64,000 nucleotides of DNA from Chloroflexota bacterium (GCA_028287745.1 JAQBPB010000013.1:1-64000); one strand, 5' to 3'; positions 36,735 to 46,110 are shown, counted from the stretch's first letter. Translations and numbers: made by a program. The notes: generated from the sequence alone by a model not told the origin.

Positions 36735-39700
36735 TTACTTGACCGGGATTGGCGGCAAAAGCGCCATCTCACGGTCCGGTAAAAGTTTGGTGGAAGTCAA
36801 TTGGCCTGCATCCAGGCTGAACTCAAAAAGCCGGGTCTGGCCGACCAGCGGATAGTCCTGGGAGTTGGCCGGGTTGCTGCTCCGCAGAGTAATAAAAGCC
36901 GCCCAATCACCATCCCCGGCCGCCTTAAAGACTTCGGCACCCACATCGGCCCCAGCACCATCCAGCCGGGCGGTCATTTTGCGGGTGATAGGGTCAAAAT
37001 CAAACTCGACCTGGCGAGTCTGGGCCAGCCCCGCCAATGCAATGGAAAAAGTTCCAAAATGGCCGCCAGGGTGAGTGCCCCAGGGGCGCCGGTAGATATC
37101 CAGCGTCATAACATAGCTGCCGGGGTCCTGGGTGGTCACCGGCGGAGTCCAGGCCTGGAAGTTACTCTTGAAACGGCCATTTTCCTGGATGGTGCGGGCC
37201 GCCAGCAGGGATGCTCCCGGTAACGGGGTCATTCCGCCCGGTTGGCTGGCTTCAAGGGAAACGAGTTCCGCCCGGTTCAGGTAAAGGGTCTGGCCGGGGG
37301 TGGCCTCGATTTTTAATTTCGTTCCAGCTGCCAGAGCGGGGCTGCGCCATTGGCTGGTGCCGCCAGGCAGGTCAATACTCTGACCGTTGAGCTTGATGAC
37401 TTGCGGCCCAAAGGAACTTAACAGCAGGTTCACCCGGCCCGGCCCTTCCAAATTTTTACCGCTCCCGGCGTCATTTCCATTGAACTTCAGGCGGTCTTTT
37501 TCGATGGAAAGTTCCAGCGAACCTTTCACCACTTTGTAACGTTCCAACTGAGGGTCGCGGTCCAGGTCGTAGGCGGCGGCAAACTGTTTTTCCTGGCGGC
37601 GGTAGAATTTAAGCCCGTGCCCGCTCCAGGACAAATCGGCCTGGCTGAAGCCATACCCCGAAGGATCCTCGTCAGCGGCAAAAAGTCCGGCGCTAACCGG
37701 GTGCCCGGAGGGTGGGGCGGTCAGGAAGCGGTAACCGGCCCGGTCCGCCCCGTACAGTGAATGACCGTCACGCCTTAAAAAGGTCTGGACCAGTTCGACC
37801 AGGGTCGGTTGGTTGCGGCGGTAGTCGCTGACGATGACTCCGGCCCCGGCGGGTAACCCGGCATATACTTTAGTCATCCAGGGGTCGGCGGCTAATTCGT
37901 AGAGCCTGACCTTATCTTTGGGAAAATCCTTTGCCAGTTTGACCTGGGGTGTTTTGCCCAACCGGGCCTCGATTTTCTGCCATTCGGCCGGGGCTAATGG
38001 TGTATTTTCATCCTGCAAGTGATAGACCAGCCAGCGCACACCCATTCCCTGGAAAGCGGCCAGGCTGCGTTCGGACGGGAATTCGTTGGTAAGGGCGGCA
38101 ATGTCCTGCTGGACCGGCGGGATATAAGCGGCTATACCGTTGACGTAAGGCTGCCAGTGAAAAGTGCTGTAATAACTCCGGATAGAAGGCGGGTTAGCCG
38201 TGTCGGGTGGAGCGGGTAATTCCAGCACCGGTCCGGCGTTGGCCGGGTCGGCCAGCCAGCGGTAGACCTCCGGCGGGTTAGGCAGCACAGCCGGGTTTGT
38301 ATAGGTTATATCATTACGGTATTCCAGGAAAGCTCCCGCCAGCAAAAGTGTGACCAGCCCCAGGCCGACTATACGCCGGAGCGGCCATGTTCGCTGTCCC
38401 AGCTTGATTTGGCGGCGTAACCCGGCCCAATCGACCCGGCCAAGCCAGGCTACGGCCAGACCGCTAATTACCGCCAGGGCGAAAAGAACAAAGACACTGT
38501 AACGGACTGCCGCCCGCAAAGCGACCCAACCGGGGAAATAATTGTAAAACAGCCTGTAGAGGCCCGGTACATCCCAGCCGCGCAGGTGCAGGGTCCAACC
38601 CATGCTCATCACCAGGGCGAACAGGCCGATAACCACCCAGGCCCAGCGTTCGCGCTTTTCGGTGTGGGTTAACCGTAAGCTATGTTCCCCCGGCGAATTC
38701 CCGGCGGCCACTTTACCGCGCCGTATTTTCAAAAACGCCCCTACCACCAGGGGTCCCAGCAGGCCGATAGCACCCAGCAGGTAGGCCAGGGCACCGGGAA
38801 AGAGTGCCCGTTCACCACCGGTCCCGGCCAACCGGGAAAGGCTGTTACCCCAAAGCAAATTGTTAGGGGTTGCGCCGAGATAAAAGCGGTAATTGGCTGA
38901 AAACTGCTCCACATCGCGGGGCGTGCGTTCGGCACCCTGGTCGGCCACTACTGCCGCATAGGGTAGCAGGGTTGGCAGGATAAGCAACCCGGCCAGCAGG
39001 CCCACCCCCAGCAGTTGGACAATAAAGGCTGGCCGGGGCCAACGGCGTTCGTAAACAAAAAAGACCAGCAGGTAAAGGGCCAGGGCCGGTACCAGGTAGA
39101 AAAAGTAATAAAAACTGGATAAGCTGTTCAGGACGAAAAACAGGCCAAAAGCCAGGGCCGTTCCCCAACCCTGCTTTATCGCCTGCCTGAAAGTTCCTTC
39201 GCGAGACTGCAACAGCATCCGGCGCAAAAAGAGGAAACAAAAGGGAATCCACTGCGTCGAAAGCAAATTTAGCTGGGATAGATGGCCGATTTTGTAGGAA
39301 GCGAAGGCAAAGACCATCCCGGCAAAGACGCCGCCCGCCCGGCTGCCGCTGATATCTTTAACCAAAAGGTAAGTAGCCCACCCGCTCAACACGAAGGATA
39401 ATAGGGTCAATAAGCCGTAACCTAAAATCAGGTTGCCGGTCAGTAAATAGACCGGTAGGGCCTGTAAGGTCTGGGCCAACAGGTGGTCGGCATATGCCAG
39501 GGTATTGGTATAGGGATAAAAAATGTTACCGTTAAATAGGTTGGCCGGGTCGGTGGTCAGGGCGTGACTGCCCCAGCCCATTACCCAGACCTGTTCCAGG
39601 GCGTCACCTTCGTTGTTGGTCGAAACGGCCAGGTGTCCGGAAAGGGGCCAGAGCAGAATAAAAGAGATTATACCAAAGAAAAGCAGCGCCAACAGGTCGT

Positions 39701-39779
39701 AGCGCCACTTTATCAGGTAATTCAGGCTGGTTTGACTCAAATTTTGTCGCCGTTTAACTGACGGATTTTCCTTTAGCAT
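36735..39779 (-). CDS. Large polytopic membrane protein, GT-C/YfhO-like
   Basis: This protein of about 1014 residues has ten or more transmembrane helices in its first half and a large extracytoplasmic C-terminal part. After the first helix (FGIISFILLWPLSGHL) comes an acidic loop with NNEGDALEQVWVMGW, then FYPYTNTLAYADHLLAQ, as in GT-C membrane glycosyltransferases and YfhO-like proteins, where the first-loop acid is catalytic. The C-terminal region (about 600 onwards) contains beta-rich segments, possibly carbohydrate-binding. The ATG at 39777-39779 is chosen; an in-frame GTG ten codons earlier (39809) is equally possible, as neither has a ribosome-binding site. It precedes the GT4 gene and may use a polyprenyl-phosphate sugar. 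The exact family is not certain. Confidence 0.8.
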   Translation of the reverse strand: MLKENPSVKRRQNLSQTSLNYLIKWRYDLLALLFFGIISFILLWPLSGHLAVSTNNEGDALEQVWVMGWGSHALTTDPANLFNGNIFYPYTNTLAYADHLLAQTLQALPVYLLTGNLILGYGLLTLLSFVLSGWATYLLVKDISGSRAGGVFAGMVFAFASYKIGHLSQLNLLSTQWIPFCFLFLRRMLLQSREGTFRQAIKQGWGTALAFGLFFVLNSLSSFYYFFYLVPALALYLLVFFVYERRWPRPAFIVQLLGVGLLAGLLILPTLLPYAAVVADQGAERTPRDVEQFSANYRFYLGATPNNLLWGNSLSRLAGTGGERALFPGALAYLLGAIGLLGPLVVGAFLKIRRGKVAAGNSPGEHSLRLTHTEKRERWAWVVIGLFALVMSMGWTLHLRGWDVPGLYRLFYNYFPGWVALRAAVRYSVFVLFALAVISGLAVAWLGRVDWAGLRRQIKLGQRTWPLRRIVGLGLVTLLLAGAFLEYRNDITYTNPAVLPNPPEVYRWLADPANAGPVLELPAPPDTANPPSIRSYYSTFHWQPYVNGIAAYIPPVQQDIAALTNEFPSERSLAAFQGMGVRWLVYHLQDENTPLAPAEWQKIEARLGKTPQVKLAKDFPKDKVRLYELAADPWMTKVYAGLPAGAGVIVSDYRRNQPTLVELVQTFLRRDGHSLYGADRAGYRFLTAPPSGHPVSAGLFAADEDPSGYGFSQADLSWSGHGLKFYRRQEKQFAAAYDLDRDPQLERYKVVKGSLELSIEKDRLKFNGNDAGSGKNLEGPGRVNLLLSSFGPQVIKLNGQSIDLPGGTSQWRSPALAAGTKLKIEATPGQTLYLNRAELVSLEASQPGGMTPLPGASLLAARTIQENGRFKSNFQAWTPPVTTQDPGSYVMTLDIYRRPWGTHPGGHFGTFSIALAGLAQTRQVEFDFDPITRKMTARLDGAGADVGAEVFKAAGDGDWAAFITLRSSNPANSQDYPLVGQTRLFEFSLDAGQLTSTKLLPDREMALLPPIPVK

Positions 39780-39873
39780 CGCGTTTGCAGGGTACAATAC
39801 TCGCGCCACTCAGTCAAGTTGACCTAAACATTTCTTACCCTTTTCACTCAGGCCGGGCTTCACCCGTATGTTA

Positions 39874-39904
39874 TGAAGACCTGTCTTGCTGCAACAGGTC
39901 TTCA
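39874..39904. repeat. Hairpin upstream of the GT-C gene
   Basis: GAAGACCTGT (39875-39884) and ACAGGTCTTC (39894-39903) form a perfect ten-base stem with a nine-base loop. It lies in the 228-base gap between the M20 peptidase and the membrane protein gene. No T-run follows on either strand. Confidence 0.5.
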
Positions 39905-39962
39905 CCGTTACAGCCATCTCCGAAGGAACGGGGTTTCCCGGGCAATTCTTTTAAGAATTAGT

Positions 39963-40001
39963 CCGGAATGCCCGGTTAGGGGAATAACCAGGCATTCCGG
40001 T
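39963..40001 (-). terminator. Probable terminator hairpin after the M20 peptidase
   Basis: CCGGAATGCC and GGCATTCCGG form a ten-base stem, continued inward by GGTTA/TAACC after one mismatch. It lies directly past the peptidase stop. Only a weak T-rich stretch follows on the minus strand. Confidence 0.55.
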
Positions 40002-40007
40002 TAAAGC

Positions 40008-41378
40008 TTAAGCGTAGGGTGTCGAAACCAGCCGCTCGTAAAACTCTTGCTGCCGGAAATAATGTTCCAGCACAAAATGTTCATTGGTATCGTGCTGCCG
40101 GTTATTAGAGTTAGCCGCCGGGACCCAATAAGCCGCCAGGCCCAGGCCGTCCGTGAAAGCATCACTGGGCAAAGTGCCGCCCAGCAAAGGAATTACCCTT
40201 AATTCACTTTCCCAGTACTTTTCCATGTTCGTTTTAAGCCAGTCAAAGCCTATCCGGTCCGGCGCAGTGAAGGAGGCTGCGCAGGATGACGACTGGTTTA
40301 TTTCAAATACCAGGTCGGTCGCTTGCTTATTGGCCGCCTCGACCAGTTCCACCAACCGGGTATAGAGCGCGTCCGGGTCAATGCCGGGGGTCAGGCGCAC
40401 GTCAATATTGGCTTCGGCCCAACCAGGGATAATAGTCCGTCGCTGCCCGCCCTTGCTGGTTGCTCCCTGGGTCGAGAAGGAGTTTATATTAAAGGTCGGG
40501 TACAGGAAAGGATCGTAAAAACGGCGGTCAGGTAAATCTTTCGGGAAGAATTTATCCACTTCACCCCGGAAACCGGCCGAAAATTCGCCCATATCTTTTG
40601 CCGCTTCCACCATCTGGTCTAATAGTTTTGCCAGTGGCAAAGCCGGGTTGGGCACAACATTGCCGTAATTTCCACTATGAAGCATCCGGTTCGAGGTATT
40701 GCGGCAGGTAACTTCGACCATCAACAGGCCGCGCACCCCCAGCAGCAGGGTTGGCCGGTTATCACTTTTTGGCCCATCGCTGCCGACCATGAAATCGGCC
40801 TGTAGTTTATCCCGGTGGGTGTCTACGATAGCTTTCAGGTTAGGGCTGCCTACCTCTTCTTCGCCATCCAGGATGACTTTAACGTTCCACTGGAGGGTCC
40901 CGGCGGCTTTGGCGCGCAAGACGCCTAGCAGGTTTGCCAGGTGCTGGCCTTTGTTGTCGGCCGAACCTCGCGCCACCACCAGGGCATCCGGTAATTCGGC
41001 CTGGGTGAGTTCGGCCAGGACTTTTGCCGGGTCGTGGCCCAGGTAGCGTTCGTCCAGGAAATAGGTTGGTTCGAAAGGCGGGCTGGACTGTTCGCGCCAG
41101 CGCCATTGAGTTAAATCGCCCGCCGGTTGTACATCCCAGTGCCCGTACAACAAAAGCGTCCGCGCGCCCGGTTGGTCGGCCGGAACTTCGCCATAGAGGG
41201 CCGGGTTCAAGACCTTTTCGGTGGTCGGTTTGGCTGCCCAGATGGGTTCCAGGTCCAGGCCCAGGTCTTTCCAGAAAGCCCGGACCTGTTCGACCGTACC
41301 GGCGGTGATTTCGTTTGAAACGGTTGGAATGCGCAGATATTTATCCAGTAAACCCAGCGATTCGTGAATATTCTCCAT
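40008..41378 (-). CDS. M20 family metallopeptidase (dipeptidase type)
   Basis: This is a 456-residue zinc-dependent exopeptidase of the ArgE/DapE/CPG2 clan, closest in layout to CNDP-like dipeptidases. Metal ligands and catalytic acids are seen in order: YGHWDVQP (His and catalytic Asp), GSADNKGQ (bridging Asp), DGEEEVGS (general-base Glu and ligand Glu), VGSDGPK (Asp) and HDTNEHF (His, near 435). A dimerisation lid domain occupies about 220-330. AGGGAG lies before the ATG. It acts in the cytoplasm, probably in peptide recycling. It is monocistronic. Confidence 0.92.
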   Translation of the reverse strand: MENIHESLGLLDKYLRIPTVSNEITAGTVEQVRAFWKDLGLDLEPIWAAKPTTEKVLNPALYGEVPADQPGARTLLLYGHWDVQPAGDLTQWRWREQSSPPFEPTYFLDERYLGHDPAKVLAELTQAELPDALVVARGSADNKGQHLANLLGVLRAKAAGTLQWNVKVILDGEEEVGSPNLKAIVDTHRDKLQADFMVGSDGPKSDNRPTLLLGVRGLLMVEVTCRNTSNRMLHSGNYGNVVPNPALPLAKLLDQMVEAAKDMGEFSAGFRGEVDKFFPKDLPDRRFYDPFLYPTFNINSFSTQGATSKGGQRRTIIPGWAEANIDVRLTPGIDPDALYTRLVELVEAANKQATDLVFEINQSSSCAASFTAPDRIGFDWLKTNMEKYWESELRVIPLLGGTLPSDAFTDGLGLAAYWVPAANSNNRQHDTNEHFVLEHYFRQQEFYERLVSTPYA

Positions 41379-41987
41379 GTTTCTCCCTGCTTTTTTCTAA
41401 AGCCAGTCTTTGCCATTGAGCAGACAATTTTCCAGTAAGCCTGGCAGTAATTCGTAATGGGTTCCCCGGTTCTCGGGGTGAAATTCAAAGCGGTTCCATG
41501 CAAAGTATTGTACCACGTAGCTTTTACAGTCGTCCGGATTGACCTATTCAAATTCCTCTGAAATCGGGTAGCCTGGGAAGCCTCCCGGTTAGTACTGAAA
41601 CTGAGGTTTTTATTTTGAAATTTCCGGATAATCAAGCTTGCCGGGCCAATTTCCCGTTCCGTCCGCCTTACCTGTACCTGAAAAGCTTGTGCGACAGGAG
41701 AATGGAAGGAAACTGAACCACTTACAATAGGCACCTGGAACTTTTACACCTGTATTATGTCTAAGTAATTACCGGGCAAGCAGCCTGAAGTTTCCGGTTT
41801 GAGTGTTCGAAAAGTCACATTGCGCCCATTCAGGTCACTATTTTTCACCTGGAATTAAGTTGCTCTCAGAGTGGATATGCTATAATAACTTTCACAGACC
41901 AGCCCGGTTAAACCAGGATTGGCTAATTCCCAGGCTAGAACGCACTTTACCGTCTATTGATCTAACCAGGCTGAACGGGTTAAATTT
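41379..41987 (+). promoter_or_regulatory. Divergent intergenic region with extended -10 promoter for the DUF951 gene
   Basis: Within this 609-base gap the plus strand has TATGCTATAAT with TATAAT at 41881-41886 and the TGC extension at 41878-41880, so transcription should begin near 41893, about 95 bases before the DUF951 start. The -35 (TTGCTC, 15 bases away) is poorly spaced. The same eleven bases occur before topA. No gene is supported elsewhere in the gap. Confidence 0.6.
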
Positions 41988-42245
41988 ATGTCTAAACAGT
42001 CTGAAATTGGGTCTACTGTTCCTAAAGCCCGGCCTGGCTCGGATGTACAGGTCGAAGATGTTATCCGGCTACGCAAAGCACATCCCTGTGGAAGTTTCGA
42101 CTGGCGCGTGGTGCGCGTTGGCGCTGACATAGGTCTGCGATGCCTTGGTTGCGATCACCGGGTTAACCTAGCCCGCTCTGAGTTTGAGCGGCGCTTTAAA
42201 AGCTATTTGGACCGGCCTAACCTGCCAGAACAGGGAGCCAAGTAA
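41988..42245 (+). CDS. DUF951 family protein
   Basis: This is an 85-residue protein. The conserved block runs from VEDVIRLRKAHPCGSFDW through VRVGADIGLRCLGC to NLARSEFERR. The three cysteines (CG, CLGC) fit a small zinc- or nucleic-acid-binding fold, and the family is related to S1-like or ribosome-associated small proteins without assigned function. The N-terminal 20 residues are variable. The ATG at 41988 has no strong ribosome-binding site. It may be co-transcribed with the MFS gene 63 bases downstream. Confidence 0.85.
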   Translation: MSKQSEIGSTVPKARPGSDVQVEDVIRLRKAHPCGSFDWRVVRVGADIGLRCLGCDHRVNLARSEFERRFKSYLDRPNLPEQGAK

Positions 42246-42308
42246 CTTGAAAAGAACTGCCAGGTGTGAACCGGCCCATAAAAGCCGCTGGCTACGAATT
42301 GAGGCATA

Positions 42309-43898
42309 ATGTCGAGTAGCTCAGACTACAATCAAAACCGGAAAGAACCTGAAATTTCACCGGCTATTCCCTATGCTGAACCAAACCGGGACGAAACTTT
42401 ACCACAAGCTAAACCCCAGAATTTCTTCTCCGGTGATGGTGGCCCTAACCTTCTGGAGGGGAAAGAGTCCGGAGGTTCAGCAATACCTTTCGACGGAACC
42501 ACCGTTCCGCAGCCTGTCAGTACCGATAGCAGCGAGATTAACTGGTCTTTGATTACTCGACCAAACAAGGCAGAAAAGAAACCGTCGCAGCCCTCTATTT
42601 TCCGCAACCGCAACTTTATGTTGCTCTGGATATCTCAGGCCCTCAGCCAGACCGCCCAGAACACCTTAAACCTGGCCCTGGTCAATTTCGTCTACATTTT
42701 GAGCGGCGGCTCACCGACCCAGACCGCTATAGCGACGGTAGCTTTTGTGCTGCCTGGGGTGTTCTTTAGCGCCCTGGCCGGGGTTTTTGTGGACCGCTTC
42801 GATAAACGGCGAATCCTGATAATTACTAACTTGCTAAGAGCCTTGCTCATTCCCTGGTTGGTTTTCATGGCCGATATTCCGCTGGCCTGGGCCTTGCCGC
42901 TCATTTTCTTGATAACCTGCCTGTTTTCGACATTCAGCCAGTTCTTTGCCCCGGCGGAAGGCGCGATTATTCCTTTTGTCGTCAAACAGGAACAACTAAC
43001 CCAGGCCAACTCGCTTTTTCAAGTTACCCTTTTTGCCTCCCAATTCATCGGATTCAGTATATTAGCGCCTTTGCTGCCGCGCTGGATTGGCAGCCTTAAC
43101 CTTTTCTGGGCTATTGCCGCAATCTATGTGGTCTGTGTCCTGTTTACCTGGTGGCTGCCCAGCGAGCTTGAAAAAGATATGCCGGAACCGACAGAGTCCA
43201 CCCGGAATATAATGGGTGAACTCTGGCACGAGATTAAAGAGGGCTGGGCTTTTATCCGGTCCAACCGGTCCATCTGGCGGTCGATTGTCTACCTGTCCAT
43301 GATACAGTCGGTCCTTTTTACGATGACCGCTATCGGTATCCCTTACGTTTCCAAAAAAGACGGCGGGTTGGGCCAGGAAGAAGGTGACATTATTTATGTC
43401 CTGGCTCCGTTGAGTATCGGACTGGGTATAGCCGTATACCTGGTAAATAAGCTGGTCACCACCCGCAACCGGGATAAAGTATTAAACTGGGCCACCTATG
43501 CCATGGGCATAACCCTGATCCTGGTAGCTTTACTCAAACCTATCGCCGACCTGTGGGTAAAAATTTTTACTCCGGGGGTGCCGATTGGCGGGCCAGGGCT
43601 GGTTTTTGCCTTAATTTCTCTCTCAATCCCAATGGGCTTTTGCATTGGCCTGTTGAACATCCCAGCCCTGACTATTTTGCAAGAACAGTCGCCAAAGGAC
43701 ATTGTCGGGCGGGTCTATGCCGCTTACTTCACTTTTGCTAACCTGGTCAGTATCCTTCCAATCCTTTTCGCGGGGGCGATGGGCGATTTGATTGGCCTTG
43801 TCCCGACCTTCATTTTGATTGGTCTGGCTGTCCTGCTGATCGGTTACTATTGTTACCGGGACCGGCTGAAATCCAAGAGGATGCAGGCGGCCAGTTAA
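42309..43898 (+). CDS. MFS transporter
   Basis: This is a 529-residue major facilitator. The first 95 residues are polar and probably disordered and cytoplasmic, which is unusual for the family. After FRNRNFMLLWISQALSQTAQ come about 12 membrane helices with the loop FVDRFDKRRILI (motif A-like, between helices 2 and 3) and GAMGDLIGLVPTF near the end. The type resembles EntS-like multidrug or siderophore exporters. GAGG lies just before the ATG. The HIT gene follows after 27 bases. The substrate is unknown. Confidence 0.9.
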   Translation: MSSSSDYNQNRKEPEISPAIPYAEPNRDETLPQAKPQNFFSGDGGPNLLEGKESGGSAIPFDGTTVPQPVSTDSSEINWSLITRPNKAEKKPSQPSIFRNRNFMLLWISQALSQTAQNTLNLALVNFVYILSGGSPTQTAIATVAFVLPGVFFSALAGVFVDRFDKRRILIITNLLRALLIPWLVFMADIPLAWALPLIFLITCLFSTFSQFFAPAEGAIIPFVVKQEQLTQANSLFQVTLFASQFIGFSILAPLLPRWIGSLNLFWAIAAIYVVCVLFTWWLPSELEKDMPEPTESTRNIMGELWHEIKEGWAFIRSNRSIWRSIVYLSMIQSVLFTMTAIGIPYVSKKDGGLGQEEGDIIYVLAPLSIGLGIAVYLVNKLVTTRNRDKVLNWATYAMGITLILVALLKPIADLWVKIFTPGVPIGGPGLVFALISLSIPMGFCIGLLNIPALTILQEQSPKDIVGRVYAAYFTFANLVSILPILFAGAMGDLIGLVPTFILIGLAVLLIGYYCYRDRLKSKRMQAAS

Positions 43899-43925
43899 CC
43901 GTCACTAACTCAGAAAGGTTTAACG

Positions 43926-44447
43926 TTGTCTGACATTCTATGGACACCCTGGCGTCTGGACTTTATTTTAGGAGCAAAGAAACCGGGCTGTGTGCTGTGC
44001 GACAAGGTTCACCAGGGTGATGAAAAAGATCCTGAAAACCTGGTGCTTTACCGGGGCCAGCATTGTTTTATTATCCTGAACCTGTACCCCTACAGCACCG
44101 GCCACCTGATGGTCCTGCCTTATCTCCACACCAATGATTTTGTCAGTTTAAACCCTGAAACACTGGCCGAACTGGCCGACCTATCGCGCCGCTGTGTGGC
44201 TCTGCTGAAAAAGACCCACCGGCCGGACGGTTTGAACCTGGGAATGAACCTGGGGAAGGTGGCCGGTGCTGGTATTGACGACCACTTGCACATGCATGTG
44301 GTACCGCGCTGGAACGGCGACAACAATTTTATGCCGGTCCTGGCGGAAACCCGCCTGATGCCCGAAACTCTAGAGCAGACCTATACCAAATTACACGCTG
44401 AGCTTAAAGAATTCTTCGAAGCGCCACCCGGCGGCTGGCAAGTTTAA
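43926..44447 (+). CDS. HIT family hydrolase/phosphorylase
   Basis: This is a 173-residue nucleotide-binding hydrolase of the histidine-triad superfamily. HLHMHVVPRW holds the triad (His120, His122, His124). CVLCD near residue 22 provides a CxxC that, with His residues, can bind zinc. The N-terminal DILWTPWRLDFI and zinc pair match the Ap4A phosphorylase-like HIT branch. The start is TTG at 43926 with AAAGG seven bases upstream. It follows the MFS gene closely, and a strong terminator ends the unit. Substrates are probably dinucleoside polyphosphates or nucleoside phosphoramidates. Confidence 0.92.
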   Translation: MSDILWTPWRLDFILGAKKPGCVLCDKVHQGDEKDPENLVLYRGQHCFIILNLYPYSTGHLMVLPYLHTNDFVSLNPETLAELADLSRRCVALLKKTHRPDGLNLGMNLGKVAGAGIDDHLHMHVVPRWNGDNNFMPVLAETRLMPETLEQTYTKLHAELKEFFEAPPGGWQV

Positions 44448-44478
44448 TTATTTTACCAATCTAAATTTTAGATATAAC

Positions 44479-44511
44479 AAAAACCGGCTACAAGTTGTAG
44501 CCGGTTTTATT
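44479..44511. terminator. Bidirectional terminator between HIT gene and copper chaperone
   Basis: AAACCGGCTACAA and TTGTAGCCGGTTT form a thirteen-base stem (44481-44493 with 44494-44507) followed by T-rich sequence on the plus strand. It lies between convergent genes. Confidence 0.85.
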
Positions 44512-44552
44512 GTTTGGTATAGTGATTTTTATCTGACCGGATTTTTGTCCAA

Positions 44553-44819
44553 TTAGATGAACTTGAGGGAAGGCTTGCTGATGCCGGGGCCGCCCAGGGC
44601 TTTACCGGCTTGCTGCCCGGCCACATCATAACCGGCCTCTTCAATTGCTTCTTTAACCTGCTGCTCGGAAACTTTAGCCGGGTCGAAAGCGACATAAACC
44701 CGCTTGCTGTTAACGTCAACTTCTACTTCGCTTACTCCAGCGGACCTGGTCTCCTGGGTAATAGCGTTGATACAATGGTTGCAGGAAACACCGGGCACTT
44801 CGAAAGTTAATTCTGTCAT
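44553..44819 (-). CDS. Copper chaperone, heavy-metal-associated (HMA) domain
   Basis: This is an 88-residue protein with one ferredoxin-like HMA domain (about 1-70). GVSCNHCINAI carries the metal-binding CxxC (Cys13, Cys16). It is CopZ-like and should carry Cu(I) to a P-type ATPase or efflux system, but no copA is in the window. A tail of about 18 residues follows. AAAGGAG lies ten bases before the ATG. The promoter upstream is a perfect consensus and is overlapped at its start point by a CsoR-like half-palindrome, so copper induction is likely. Confidence 0.92.
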   Translation of the reverse strand: MTELTFEVPGVSCNHCINAITQETRSAGVSEVEVDVNSKRVYVAFDPAKVSEQQVKEAIEEAGYDVAGQQAGKALGGPGISKPSLKFI

Positions 44820-44854
44820 TTTATAACTACTCCTTTTTAAGTAGATTGTCTTTA

Positions 44855-44873
44855 TATACCCCTACCAGGTATA
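44855..44873 (-). promoter_or_regulatory. Possible CsoR-type operator
   Basis: TATACC and GGTATA (44855-44860 and 44868-44873) are inverted arms spaced by seven bases in a C-rich centre, similar in style to CsoR sites before copper genes. It covers the predicted transcription start of the chaperone gene. No csoR gene is in the window. Confidence 0.5.
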
Positions 44874-44878
44874 CCTAT

Positions 44879-44907
44879 ATTATATTATTTCACGATGGTT
44901 TTGTCAA
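44879..44907 (-). promoter_or_regulatory. Consensus sigma70 promoter of the copper chaperone gene
   Basis: TTGACA (44902-44907) and TATAAT (44879-44884) on the minus strand are separated by exactly 17 bases. Transcription would start near 44872, inside the putative operator. Confidence 0.85.
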
Positions 44908-45288
44908 ACCGTCCTGACAGGTTTTTATAATGAGTATGCGGGTGGGCAACCCTCTCAGAGAGTGATTTCCTGCTTTAATCTTTGAATTTTTTTTACATAT
45001 ATAAAAGGCCATTAATCATTTGGTTGTTTAATGGAAAAATAAATGAGTTAAACATTAATGTTTTGGTAATTACAAAAATAAGTGAAATTATATTACTGTC
45101 GGCATATTTTATGCCGCGTTAAATAAAAGCCGGGTGCGGCAAATTTTATTGTTGGGCATGGCTGTAAGCTCAGCAGACGTATAATATGCAGAATTTTGTG
45201 CCCATTATTTTGTAAAAGAGAATTGCTTCCTGACCGTTTCAACAGGTTATCGGAAGAAATCAATTTTGCAGCGACAAGTGAGGTTTAT
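44908..45288 (+). other. AT-rich region upstream of the hydrolase gene
   Basis: No gene is seen here. CGGCATA and TATGCCG (45100-45106 and 45110-45116) form a perfect stem with a three-base loop. TATAAT at 45180-45185 may be the -10 of the hydrolase promoter, but no matching -35 was found. In-frame codons before 45289 are not coding-like. Confidence 0.4.
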
Positions 45289-46110
45289 ATGGGGTTTCTC
45301 ACAACTGGCGATAACACGAAGCTTTATGTAAAAGATTGGGGGTCTGGTCGTCCCGTGATTCTAATTCACGGTTGGCCGCTTTCCGCGGATAGTTGGGACG
45401 ACCAGGCATTTGCGCTGGCTAACGCCGGTTTCAGGGCTATTGCCTACGACCGGCGGGGTTTTGGTCGTTCTGACCAACCCTGGGAAGGCTATAACTATGA
45501 CACGCTGGCTGACGATCTTGCAGCTGTAATTGAAGGGACCGGCGCGAAAGACGCTGCTATTGTCGGCTTCTCGATGGGTGGCGGTGAGGTTGCCCGCTAT
45601 ATGTCCCGCCATGGTGGGAAAAACGTGGTCCAGGCCGGACTTATCTCTTCGGTTGTACCGTATATGCTAAAGACAGCCGATAATCCCAAAGGGGTTGATC
45701 AGTCTACCTTTGATCAAATGGTGGCCGGTCTAAAACAGGACCGGGCCTCATTTTATAATACTTTTTTCAAGGAATTTTATGGGGAAAGTCTGGTGTCGCA
45801 CCCGGTAAGCTCAGAGTTATTAGAGTGGTCCCGCAATGTAGCTATGAAGGCTGGGCTTAAACCGGCTATCGGCTGTGCTACAGCTTTTGCCACTACGGAC
45901 TTCCGGCCTGACATGGCTGCTTTCAAGGTACCGACATTGGTGTTACACGGGACCGCTGATAAAATCGTGCCAATCGACCCAACCGGACGAGAGTCCATTA
46001 AAAAAATAGCGGGGGCCAAGTTTATCGAATATGATGGAGCGCCTCACGGGCTTTTCGCTACCCACAAAGACCGCTTCACCCAGGATTTACTTACCTTCCT
46101 GAAGCAGTAG
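45289..46110 (+). CDS. Alpha/beta hydrolase (non-heme chloroperoxidase/arylesterase-like)
   Basis: This is a 273-residue hydrolase. LIHGWPLSADSWD is the oxyanion region typical of the cofactor-free haloperoxidase/arylesterase group, GFSMGGGE carries the nucleophile Ser95, VLHGTADKIVP the Asp and GAPHGLFATH the His. The Trp after HG and the compact lid fit esterases able to catalyse perhydrolysis. GAGG is five bases before the ATG at 45289; an in-frame extension to 45196 is AT-rich and was dropped. The gene stands alone, ending near a large inverted repeat. Confidence 0.9.
   Translation: MGFLTTGDNTKLYVKDWGSGRPVILIHGWPLSADSWDDQAFALANAGFRAIAYDRRGFGRSDQPWEGYNYDTLADDLAAVIEGTGAKDAAIVGFSMGGGEVARYMSRHGGKNVVQAGLISSVVPYMLKTADNPKGVDQSTFDQMVAGLKQDRASFYNTFFKEFYGESLVSHPVSSELLEWSRNVAMKAGLKPAIGCATAFATTDFRPDMAAFKVPTLVLHGTADKIVPIDPTGRESIKKIAGAKFIEYDGAPHGLFATHKDRFTQDLLTFLKQ

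Noticed and set aside
41803..42132. Plus-strand reading of 109 codons before and over the DUF951 gene
   Set aside because: Overlaps the well-supported DUF951 frame and the promoter; composition is not protein-like.
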